Source of the DNA: Loktanella sp. SALINAS62
Lineage (GTDB): Bacteria > Pseudomonadota > Alphaproteobacteria > Rhodobacterales > Rhodobacteraceae
Direction of reading: 5' to 3'
DNA length: 64,000 nucleotides
NCBI RefSeq assembly: GCF_018263905.1
Contig: NZ_JAAFZU010000055.1
Location: forward strand, 199,673 to 263,672
In this document: one piece after another, positions 56,491 through 64,000 of the stretch
How positions within the stretch are numbered: position 1 is the stretch's first letter
How the letters are laid out: each line of letters begins with the position of its first letter
Translations under genes and position numbers: made by a program
The notes under the pieces: model-generated
What the model was told of the DNA's origin: nothing
The model's input: the letters and a program-made list of their open reading frames with translations, nothing else
Databases searched by the model: none

Positions 56491-58152
56491 TTATGCCCGA
56501 TCTGACCGATCCAGCGACAGTGACACCTGCCATGGGCCCAGATGCAATTTGCCGTCTTCCGAAATATAGGCGCTGCCCAATTCGGACGCGGTGGTGCGCC
56601 ATTCCCCTTTGGGCATTTCAAAAACGCTGGGCTGATCCGAAATGTTGAAGACGCAAAAAATCGTTTCGTTTTCGAACGTGCGGCTGAAATAGACGACATT
56701 GCCGTCTGCTTTCAGTCCGTCATGTGACCCGACACGCAGTGCCGCGTGATTGTGGCGGAACGAAATTGCACGGCGATAGTGATGCAGCAGCGCATTTGGA
56801 TCATGCTCTTGTGCCGCGACCGCCAATGCGCGATGCGCCGACCCGATCGGAAGCCATGTTTTCGGCTTTTCCGAAAAACCGGCATTGTGATGGTCATCAT
56901 CCCAGACCATCGGCGTCCGGCACCCGTCGCGACCCTTGAATTCGGGCCAGAATTCAATGCCATAAGGGTCTTGCAACTGATCGTAGGGCACATCCGCCTC
57001 TGGCAGGCCCAGTTCCTCGCCTTGGTACAGGCAGACCGATCCGCGTAGGCACATGATCAGTGTCACAAACATCCGCGCTGCGGCTGGCGACAATCCCCAC
57101 CGGCTGACATGGCGTGCCACGTCGTGATTGGAAAACGCCCAGCACGCCCAGCCGTCCCTCGCCACATCGTCGACCTGTTTCATCACATCGACAATACGCG
57201 ATGCCGTGGGCTGATCGGATGCGAGGAATTCAAACGCGTAGCACATATGCATCAGATCGTCGCCACGGGTGTATTCACCCATGATCTCCAGACCGCGCTG
57301 CGCGTCTCCGACCTCTCCAACGGCGGCGGCACCAAACGGCTGCATCTCTGCCCGCAAGCGGCGCAGAAACGCCAGATTTTCAGGGCGGTTTTTGTCGTAC
57401 AAATGCTCTTGGTGATTGTAGGGATTCACCGACGGCGCAATCGTGGCGTTGCGGCGATCCTTTGGCAGCGCGGGATTGTCCCGCAGATCCAGATCATGTG
57501 TGTAAAAATTGATCGTATCCAGTCGAAACCCGTCGACACCCCGGTGCAGCCAGAACCGTGCCACGTCCAACAACGCATCTTGAACCGCCGGCATGTGAAA
57601 GTTCAGGTCCGGCTGGCTGGTCAAAAAGTTGTGCAGATAATATTGTTCGCGCCGCGACGACCATTGCCACGCGCTCCCACCAAAGATCGACAGCCAGTTG
57701 TTGGGCGGCGTGCCGTCAGGTCTGGGGTCGGACCACACATACCAATCCGACTTGGGATTGGTGCGGTCGATGACACTTTCCCTGAACCAGGGATGCTGAT
57801 CGGATGTATGACTAAGCACCAGATCGATCATGACCCGAATGCCGAACCGATGCGCCGTTTCCACGACCGCATCGAAATCAGCGACGGAACCGAACATCGG
57901 ATCGACATCACAGTAGTCGCTGACGTCGTAGCCGAAATCCTTCATCGGAGAGGTGAAGAACGGCGAAATCCAGATCGCATCGACACCCAGCGACGCGATA
58001 TAGGGAAGACGGTTCACGATCCCCAGCAGATCACCGACACCGTCGCTGTTGCTGTCTTGAAAACTGCGTGGATAAATCTGGTAGATCACGGCCCCGCGCC
58101 ACCAGTCAGGGTTGGCAATGTTGTCAATCCGTCGTGCGGCGATGGCGGTCAT
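56491..58152 (-). CDS. GH13 family alpha-glucosidase
   Basis: 553 aa from ATG 58152 (MTAIAARRIDNIANPDWWRG), with AAGGGA upstream; a TTG at 58173 is in frame but lacks a site. The (beta/alpha)8 barrel shows AVIYQIYPRSFQDSNSDGVGD, catalytic nucleophile D212 (GFRLDTINF), acid E280 (VGEVGD) and D344 (FSNHDVARH). This is the oligo-1,6-glucosidase/alpha-glucosidase pattern; no signal peptide, so it is cytoplasmic. It would hydrolyse imported alpha-glucosides. An inverted repeat lies 29 bases upstream, between it and the divergent GH1 gene. Confidence 0.9.
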   Translation of the reverse strand: MTAIAARRIDNIANPDWWRGAVIYQIYPRSFQDSNSDGVGDLLGIVNRLPYIASLGVDAIWISPFFTSPMKDFGYDVSDYCDVDPMFGSVADFDAVVETAHRFGIRVMIDLVLSHTSDQHPWFRESVIDRTNPKSDWYVWSDPRPDGTPPNNWLSIFGGSAWQWSSRREQYYLHNFLTSQPDLNFHMPAVQDALLDVARFWLHRGVDGFRLDTINFYTHDLDLRDNPALPKDRRNATIAPSVNPYNHQEHLYDKNRPENLAFLRRLRAEMQPFGAAAVGEVGDAQRGLEIMGEYTRGDDLMHMCYAFEFLASDQPTASRIVDVMKQVDDVARDGWACWAFSNHDVARHVSRWGLSPAAARMFVTLIMCLRGSVCLYQGEELGLPEADVPYDQLQDPYGIEFWPEFKGRDGCRTPMVWDDDHHNAGFSEKPKTWLPIGSAHRALAVAAQEHDPNALLHHYRRAISFRHNHAALRVGSHDGLKADGNVVYFSRTFENETIFCVFNISDQPSVFEMPKGEWRTTASELGSAYISEDGKLHLGPWQVSLSLDRSDRA

Positions 58153-58180
58153 GATAGTCGTTCCCTTGGTCAATCCAGTT

Positions 58181-58196
58181 TAGTGCCAGCGCACTA
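58181..58196. promoter_or_regulatory. LacI-type operator candidate in the glucosidase intergenic region
   Basis: TAGTGCCAGCGCACTA has perfect 6-base arms TAGTGC/GCACTA with a CAGC centre, the 16-bp spacing of LacI-family operators. It lies 29 bases upstream of the GH13 start and 98 before the GH1 start, so it could control both directions. It differs from the zwf palindrome, so another regulator is likely. Confidence 0.55.
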
Positions 58197-58293
58197 GCCT
58201 TGCCCGGTGACTTTGGCAACGGGCCGCATGTGACCGGGTTGCCATTTCGGCAGCCATGTCGCTTGATCACAGCAACCCCTACTGGAGACAGAA

Positions 58294-59622
58294 ATGAAAC
58301 TTCGACGCGCAGATTTCCCGACTGATTTTATGTTCGGCGCAGCGACCGCGGCCTACCAGATCGAAGGCCACAGCTTTGGCGGGGCCGGACCCACCCATTG
58401 GGACACGTTTTCCGCAACCCCCGGCAACGTCGTGGGTGCCGAAAACGGGGCAATCGCGTGCGACCACTACCACCGGATGGATGCGGATTTGGACCTGCTG
58501 TCCGACGCAGGCATGGATGCATACCGATTCTCGACCAGTTGGGCGCGTGTCCTGCCCGACGGGCGCGGCACGCCCAATCAAGACGGACTTGATTTTTATG
58601 ATCGGCTGGTCGATGGCTGCATGGCACGCGGACTGAAACCGTTTCAAACCTTGTATCATTGGGAAATGCCGTCGGCATTGGCTGATCTGGGCGGCTGGAC
58701 CAATCCCGATGTGGCCGACTGGATGGCCGATTACGCAGAGGTGATCACCCGCCGTATCGGTGACCGCGTCCATTCCATCGCGACCCTGAATGAGCCGTGG
58801 TGCGTCAGTTATCTGTCGCATTTTCTGGGCCATCATGCGCCCGGTCTACGCGACATCCGCGCAACCGCGCGTGCGATGCACCACGTGAACAAGGCGCACG
58901 GCCGCACCATGACCCGGTTGCGCGACATGGGTCAGGACACCTGCGGAATCGTCCTGAATTTCGAAGCGACACAGGCCGCGAGTGATATCAGCGCCGACCG
59001 ACGCGCGGCGGCCACACAGGACGCAACCCACAACCGCTGGTTCATCGAAGCCATCGCCAAAGGCCATTACCCGGCAGAGGCGCTGGACGGTCTGGAACCC
59101 CATTTGCCCGCCAACTGGCAAGACGACATGGCCGAAATCAGCCAGCCGATCGATTTTCTGGGTGTGAACTATTACACGCGCGGGCTGGTGCAGGCGGTCG
59201 AAAACGCGCCATGGCCTGCCACCGCACCGGTCGGCGGTCCGCTTGATAAAACACAGATGGGCTGGGAAATTTATCCCCAAGGACTACAGGACACCCTGAT
59301 CCGCATGGCAAAGGATTACGTGGGAACCCTGCCGATGTTCGTCACTGAAAACGGCATGGCCTGGCCGGAAACGGACGGTCATGCAGATGACGCGCGGACC
59401 GGGTTTATCGACAGCCATTTGCAGGCGATGCATGCTGCCATCGGCCAAGGCGTCAATTTACAGGGGTTTTTCTATTGGTCGCTATTGGACAATTACGAAT
59501 GGGCCTTTGGTTACGAAAAGCGGTTCGGATTGGTGCACGTCGACTTTGACACTCTGGACCGCACGCCGAAATCGTCTTACCACGCGCTCAAAACCGCGAT
59601 CGCACGGCAGGACCCAGCATGA
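58294..59622 (+). CDS. GH1 family beta-glucosidase
   Basis: 442 aa. The GH1 barrel begins DFMFGAATAAYQIEGHSFGG; the acid/base Glu is E167 in TLNEPW and the nucleophile is E352 in VTENGMAW, with WSLLDNYEWAFGYEKRFGLVHVDF near the C-terminus. It has no signal peptide, so it acts on imported beta-glucosides in the cytoplasm. CTGGAGA precedes the ATG. It overlaps the glucokinase start (ATGA), so the released glucose is phosphorylated at once. Confidence 0.95.
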   Translation: MKLRRADFPTDFMFGAATAAYQIEGHSFGGAGPTHWDTFSATPGNVVGAENGAIACDHYHRMDADLDLLSDAGMDAYRFSTSWARVLPDGRGTPNQDGLDFYDRLVDGCMARGLKPFQTLYHWEMPSALADLGGWTNPDVADWMADYAEVITRRIGDRVHSIATLNEPWCVSYLSHFLGHHAPGLRDIRATARAMHHVNKAHGRTMTRLRDMGQDTCGIVLNFEATQAASDISADRRAAATQDATHNRWFIEAIAKGHYPAEALDGLEPHLPANWQDDMAEISQPIDFLGVNYYTRGLVQAVENAPWPATAPVGGPLDKTQMGWEIYPQGLQDTLIRMAKDYVGTLPMFVTENGMAWPETDGHADDARTGFIDSHLQAMHAAIGQGVNLQGFFYWSLLDNYEWAFGYEKRFGLVHVDFDTLDRTPKSSYHALKTAIARQDPA

Positions 59623-60599
59623 CCATTCGGCAAGCCAACAGTTACAACCTTGTCGCCGATATCGGCGGGACGAACACACGGATCGCACTTGCCCAAGGGG
59701 CGGATGTGATGCCTGCGACCGTAAAGCGTTATCGCAACGTCGATTTCACCGGCTTGGAAAGCGTGATCCGCCAGTATTGCGATGACCAAGGTCACGTTGA
59801 TCCACATGCCGCCTGCGTCGCTGTTGCCGGGCCTGTCCGCGATGGGCGCGCCGCGATGACTAATCTGGACTGGACGATTGACACCGATACGCTTGCGCGC
59901 GCCAGCCGTTCGGAAAAGGTCGCCATTTTGAACGACCTGCAGGCGCAGGGTCACGCATTGGGACATATTGCACCTGCCCATTTGCGGCAGGTTCTGACCG
60001 GCACCAGCGCCGGTCCGGACGCCACCAAACTGGTGATCGGGGTCGGCACCGGGTTCAACGCCGCCCCCGTTTTCGAAACCCCACGGGGGCGGATCGTGAC
60101 CGCATCGGAAAGCGGTCATGCCAATTTGCCGATCCGAACGGATCTGGAATTGCGGCTTTGCCAATATGTATCCAATGCCCACGGGTTTCCCGCGGTCGAA
60201 GACGTGCTGTCAGGCCGAGGCCTGGAACGGGTCTATGCCTTTTTGGGACAGGAAGCGGGCGAACCAAAGGAAATACTGGCACAGGACATCATGACCGCGC
60301 TTGCAGACGGTGCAGATGCCCGTGCGGCGGAAGCGGCGCGAATTTTTGTCCGGATACTGGGCACTGTCGCGGGCAACCTGTCCTTGATCCAACTGCCGTT
60401 TGGTGGCGTCTATCTGGCCGGTGGCGTCGCCCGGGCGTTCGGCCCCTATCTGACCCAATTCGGGTTTGGTGATGCGTTCCGCGACAAGGGGAGGTTTGCA
60501 GGATTCATGTCGAATTTCCCGGTCACCATCATCGAAGACGACTATGCCGCGCTGACAGGATGCGCCTGCCAGCTAGAAGCGCTGGATCGTCAGGGTTAG
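59619..60599 (+). CDS. glk: Glucokinase
   Basis: 326 aa. LVADIGGTNTRIALAQG (phosphate loop 1), ILNDLQAQGHALG (catalytic Asp region), IGVGTGFNAAPVFET and ESGHANLPI fit the E. coli-type Glk family rather than the ROK family, since no CxCGxxGC zinc motif is present. It makes glucose-6-phosphate for the zwf-pgl route. Its first bases overlap the GH1 stop. Confidence 0.94.
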   Translation: MTIRQANSYNLVADIGGTNTRIALAQGADVMPATVKRYRNVDFTGLESVIRQYCDDQGHVDPHAACVAVAGPVRDGRAAMTNLDWTIDTDTLARASRSEKVAILNDLQAQGHALGHIAPAHLRQVLTGTSAGPDATKLVIGVGTGFNAAPVFETPRGRIVTASESGHANLPIRTDLELRLCQYVSNAHGFPAVEDVLSGRGLERVYAFLGQEAGEPKEILAQDIMTALADGADARAAEAARIFVRILGTVAGNLSLIQLPFGGVYLAGGVARAFGPYLTQFGFGDAFRDKGRFAGFMSNFPVTIIEDDYAALTGCACQLEALDRQG

Positions 60600-60690
60600 G
60601 TCGCGGCTGGTCGCAGTTCGGTGAGTTTTGCGTCCACCCTGAATCAGACAATCGCAAAACAAGGCTTACGGGATCAGATGCCGCAAAAGA

Positions 60691-63054
60691 TCAGCGCCGC
60701 GCGGCAAGCTGCGCTGACACCGTTTCAGTCAGGGCGTTCAGCGAAAACGGTTTGGGCAGGAAAACAGCCTGCGGCACAGGTTCTGCGTCATCGCTGAACG
60801 CGTCTTCCGAATAGCCGGATACAAAAACGACCCTTGTGTCCGGACGGTCGACGATGGCCTTTTTGACCCAGGTCGGCCCATCCATGCCGGGCATGATGAC
60901 ATCCGTCACAAAGATGTCGACCATCAGATCGGGGTCAGCCAGCAGTTCCAGCGCTGCTTCGGCGCAATCGGCTTCCATGACGGTATAGCCGCGCAGACGC
61001 AACGCACGGGATGCAAAGGCGCGCACCGGTGCCTCGTCTTCGACCAGTAGAACGACGCCCGTGCCATGCGTGACGGTGTGTTCAGACGCTTTCGCAGGCA
61101 GCAGTCCCCCGTTTGCCACGGGCAGCGTTTGGCTGGGGAAAAACATTTCAAATTCGGTGCCTTGCCCGGCTTCGCTATGGGCAAATATGAATCCCCCCGA
61201 CTGCTTGACGATCCCATAGGCGGTTGACAGGCCAAGCCCGGTGCCTTCGCCCGTGCGCTTGGTGGTATAGAACGGCTCAAACACCTTTTGCAGTCGATCC
61301 GGCGCAATACCACAGCCTTCGTCGATGACGCGCACCACCACATATTCGCCCGGCGGGACCGCTACATTGCCCCGGACCATCGGCGTATCAAGCACGCGGT
61401 TTTGTGTCACGATCCGGATTTCGCCCCCTTGGGGCATCGCATCGCGGGCGTTCACGATGAGGTTCATCATGACTTGTTCAAGCTGGCGTTTGTCCGCCTT
61501 GATCGCCGCCAGATCCGGCGCGTGTTCCAGCATAAGACTGACCTTTTCACCGACAAGTCGGTTTAGCAGATGCGTCAGGTCCGACAGGGTATCACGCAAG
61601 TCGATACGTTCGGGTTGCAGGTTCTGTTTGCGCGAAAACGCCAACAACTGCCCGACAAGGCTGGCAGCGCGGTTTGCATTCTGGTGGATCTGGATCAGGT
61701 CGCCATAATCGTGATCGCCCTGATCGTGACGCAACAACAACAGATCGCAATGCCCTGAAATCGCAGTCAGCAGATTGTTGAAATCATGTGCCACCCCGCC
61801 TGCAAGCTGCCCGATGGCCTGCATTTTCTGGCTTTGTACAAACTGCGCTTCCAGCGTTTTCAGTTCAGTGACATCGTTCAGCACAGCGATCAGATGACGC
61901 CCTTCTGCGCCGTCTGCGATATTCAGCGTGACCTGAACAAAGGTTTCCTGATTATCACCACGTCCGCGCAGAAATTGCGACACATGTCCGCCTTGGCCAG
62001 CAAGCGCTTCGCGGATCCAGTCAACGATGGGGCGGCCAAGCCCGTCCAACACGTCCTGAACCCGCCGGTCATTCATGTTTTCCAGCCCCAGCAAAACCCT
62101 GGCTTGCCGGTTCGACGCCGTGATCATCGCGGCATTGTTGATTTTCAACAGGGGGACAGGCAGGTCTTCTATCGCATCCCATCCGGCGGACAATGCGGGC
62201 GGCCCGTCGCTGCTGCCAGCCCCATTTTGACATGGCAAAAGGTAGATTTCGCGCCGACGCGCGGTCCGATCGACCACACCCGCAATAAAGGCTTTCATGC
62301 CGTCGGGTGTATCGATGTGGCAAACCCGGCCACTGACCGGCGGTGTTTGTCCGAAAATATCGCGCACCGATTTGGGTCTTTCGCCCAGCAATCGGCGGAA
62401 AGCATCATTCAGGTAAAGCACCGTATCCGATGGGCCCGCTGTCAGCATCGGTAGCGTCAGGATATCGGCGGCCCGGCCGAGTGACTGACTGGACTGGCCC
62501 AGATCATCCAGCCGCCACAAATCAAGCCCAGGTTCCACCGGCATATGCGACAATCGGTAGTTGCCGCTGCGGGTAACGATATCTTCTTTGGCAAGACCAT
62601 CGCGTGCGGCCGTATCCTGAAGCGTTGCCAGGATCACTTCGGGGCTGGCCACGATCCGGCCCAGGGCGGTCGCCAGATGATCGTCCTGGACGTCACCGAA
62701 ACGGGATATCGCGGCCGCATTAGCAAATACAATCCGGCCGTCCGTCCGAGCCAGATAGGCGCTGCCATGGTCCAGATGCAGCAATGTCTGAAACGCGCGC
62801 TGGATATCGCTGACAGCAGGGCCCAAATCCTGCGTCCGCTTGGTGTTGCGCGCATAAATGAACAGCGCCGCCAACAACAACACCACCCCACCACCAACCG
62901 CCACGGCCCTGACGACAGGATCGTTGCTGAACAGGCCCGCAAAGCCGCAAGGCGCTGTTGCTGCAATCAAAAACCAGAATCCCGGTGGCATGGCATGCCG
63001 ATCCGGCAGGATGGGTGTGTGGGTGGGCAGCACGATTTCTCCATCCGCGGACAT
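60691..63054 (-). CDS. cckA: CckA-type hybrid histidine kinase
   Basis: 787 aa. Two membrane helices (about 23-42 and 49-68) precede two PAS-like regions (about 85-160 and 290-400). The HisKA domain has the phosphorylated His at 423 (GGVAHDFNNLL), an HATPase domain follows (NLIVNARDAMPQGG, TGLGLSTAYGIVKQSGG), and a C-terminal receiver carries Asp718 (VTDVIMPGMDG) and Lys768. CckA phosphorylates ChpT and thereby controls CtrA and CpdR, which in Rhodobacteraceae govern motility and gene transfer agents. The start at 63054 is the first Met before the membrane helices; its ribosome site is poor. Confidence 0.9.
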   Translation of the reverse strand: MSADGEIVLPTHTPILPDRHAMPPGFWFLIAATAPCGFAGLFSNDPVVRAVAVGGGVVLLLAALFIYARNTKRTQDLGPAVSDIQRAFQTLLHLDHGSAYLARTDGRIVFANAAAISRFGDVQDDHLATALGRIVASPEVILATLQDTAARDGLAKEDIVTRSGNYRLSHMPVEPGLDLWRLDDLGQSSQSLGRAADILTLPMLTAGPSDTVLYLNDAFRRLLGERPKSVRDIFGQTPPVSGRVCHIDTPDGMKAFIAGVVDRTARRREIYLLPCQNGAGSSDGPPALSAGWDAIEDLPVPLLKINNAAMITASNRQARVLLGLENMNDRRVQDVLDGLGRPIVDWIREALAGQGGHVSQFLRGRGDNQETFVQVTLNIADGAEGRHLIAVLNDVTELKTLEAQFVQSQKMQAIGQLAGGVAHDFNNLLTAISGHCDLLLLRHDQGDHDYGDLIQIHQNANRAASLVGQLLAFSRKQNLQPERIDLRDTLSDLTHLLNRLVGEKVSLMLEHAPDLAAIKADKRQLEQVMMNLIVNARDAMPQGGEIRIVTQNRVLDTPMVRGNVAVPPGEYVVVRVIDEGCGIAPDRLQKVFEPFYTTKRTGEGTGLGLSTAYGIVKQSGGFIFAHSEAGQGTEFEMFFPSQTLPVANGGLLPAKASEHTVTHGTGVVLLVEDEAPVRAFASRALRLRGYTVMEADCAEAALELLADPDLMVDIFVTDVIMPGMDGPTWVKKAIVDRPDTRVVFVSGYSEDAFSDDAEPVPQAVFLPKPFSLNALTETVSAQLAARR

Positions 63055-63115
63055 GCATGTCGCAGGACCGTATCGGGTGGAGCGTAAACAAGTCCTTAAA
63101 ACGGATCAATAATAC

Positions 63116-64000
63116 TTAAGGTTGAGCCTTGCGCATGATCGCCAGATAGAAACCATCGTGATCTGGGCCGGGCAAAAGCTGCATACGATCAACCAGGCTG
63201 AACTCTGTGCGGCGCGCCAAAAAGTCATGAACGATATCGTCATTTTCCTGCGTCATGACAGAGCACGTCGCATAGGCCAGCACGCCGCCCGGTGCGACCA
63301 ACCCCTGGGCCTGATCCAGCACGCCGGACTGAAGCTCGCCATAATGATCCAGTTGATCGCGCGTCAACCGCCATTTGGCATCGGGCGCACGGCGCCATGT
63401 GCCGCTTCCGGAACAGGGGGCATCGCACAACACCAGCCCAAAAGGCACCGCCTGCGCCAAGCCAGCCGTGCGCAGCGTCGTGATCTTGACCCCGGCGCGC
63501 GCTGCACGCGGGGCGATATCCGCAGTGCGGGCCGCGTCGATATCATGGGCAAAGATGGCCGCATCCTGCAGGTCCGCCAACGCCAGCGCCTTGCCACCAC
63601 CACCCGCGCAGAAATCTAGGATGCGGTCTGCCCGTACATCCTGCAGGCGATGTATCGCGATCTGAGACGCCGTATCCTGCACCTCGACCAAGCCCGAAGC
63701 GAACGCATCCGAGCTCGCTACTTTTCTTTCGTTTTCAATGACTTTCAGCGCAGTCTTCACGTCAGGTACGGGAACCGCAACAATGTCGTCAGCGGCCAAC
63801 GCGTCGATCGCGTCAGCAAGGGTCGCGCGGGACAGGTTCACCCGCAGGAAAACCCCGGCGCGGTGACGCATCGCCTGCGCCACATCCATCGCGTCGCCAC
63901 CCAAGGCATCTTGCCAGATCGGCCACAACCAGTCGGGCAGATCAGCACGGGCCGCATCGGTATCGGGTTCAGAGCCGCCTGCCGCCTCTTGCGGGGTCAG
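63116..64000 (-). CDS. RsmB-type 16S rRNA m5C methyltransferase, 5' part outside the window
   Basis: The frame is open to the right edge, so 295 codons are visible and the N-terminus is missing. LPDWLWPIWQDALGGDA is the linker typical of these proteins, followed by the SAM site DFCAGGGGKALALADL and the two catalytic cysteines in LCDAPCSGSGTWRR and YATCSVMTQEND. It methylates cytosine in rRNA (NOL1/NOP2/sun family). It reads toward cckA, 61 bases upstream of it. The NusB-like N-terminal domain, if present, lies outside. Confidence 0.88.
   Translation of the reverse strand: MTPQEAAGGSEPDTDAARADLPDWLWPIWQDALGGDAMDVAQAMRHRAGVFLRVNLSRATLADAIDALAADDIVAVPVPDVKTALKVIENERKVASSDAFASGLVEVQDTASQIAIHRLQDVRADRILDFCAGGGGKALALADLQDAAIFAHDIDAARTADIAPRAARAGVKITTLRTAGLAQAVPFGLVLCDAPCSGSGTWRRAPDAKWRLTRDQLDHYGELQSGVLDQAQGLVAPGGVLAYATCSVMTQENDDIVHDFLARRTEFSLVDRMQLLPGPDHDGFYLAIMRKAQP

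Overview
The window reads as a chromosomal stretch of an alphaproteobacterium of the Rhodobacteraceae (Roseobacter-type). The signs are the GC-rich coding style, the GTTC-N7-GTTC SOS box in front of recA, a CckA-type hybrid kinase, a CimA/CysS pair, a B12 cluster mixing CobA, CobB, CobK and CbiD, and the formate dehydrogenase locus with DUF3305/DUF3306 partners. I see no rRNA, tRNA, CRISPR array, insertion sequence or prophage. Coding density is high, and many neighbouring genes overlap by 4 bases (ATGA or GTGA).

Layout. 0-2 kb: a siderophore-iron locus with a divergent permease (cut by the window edge), a periplasmic binding protein and a siderophore-interacting reductase. 2-8 kb: RidA, a thioesterase, then the zwf-pgl-pgi operon on the minus strand behind a perfect 18-bp palindromic operator, preceded by an HNH protein, a carboxylesterase and an AlkA-type glycosylase. 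8.7-12.7 kb: corrin synthesis genes cobK and cbiD (minus) and cobA and cobB (plus). 12.7-31 kb: mixed housekeeping genes: an MFS transporter, a squalene/phytoene synthase-like protein, cimA, cysS, an aminotransferase, an outer membrane barrel, anmK, tyrS, PhzF, a CorA/ZntB transporter, Fur, an EamA transporter, eno and a cupin.

30-42 kb: a periplasmic, Tat-exported molybdenum or tungsten formate dehydrogenase. The plus-strand operon carries DUF3305, DUF3306, a TorD-like chaperone, a 63-aa Tat miniprotein, fdhA, fdhB, fdhC and a 45-aa membrane peptide. The divergent minus-strand operon carries a 649-aa multi-ferredoxin protein, a DUF6494-type protein, an Mrp/NBP35 ATPase, a biotin/lipoate ligase-like protein and a DUF6505-type protein. 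Most of these partners have no defined biochemical role. This is the part of the window most likely to hold an undescribed maturation or electron-transfer system.

42-51 kb: icd, YitT, an SMR transporter, typA, an alaS-DUF1330-MOSC operon, and recA. 51-64 kb: a small sulfotransferase-like protein, rlmE, a Ppx/GppA phosphatase, a three-gene one-carbon cassette (small 'virulence factor' family protein, MetF-like reductase, methyltetrahydrofolate-corrinoid methyltransferase), a glucoside-use locus (GH13 alpha-glucosidase, GH1 beta-glucosidase, glucokinase) with its own LacI-type operator candidate, cckA, and an RsmB-type rRNA methyltransferase cut by the right edge.

Functional links. The glucosidases and glucokinase would feed glucose-6-phosphate to zwf and pgl (Entner-Doudoroff or pentose phosphate routes). 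The B12 genes would supply the corrinoid methyltransferase. Formate from one-carbon metabolism could be oxidised by the periplasmic dehydrogenase. These links are inferred from gene families, not shown by the sequence.
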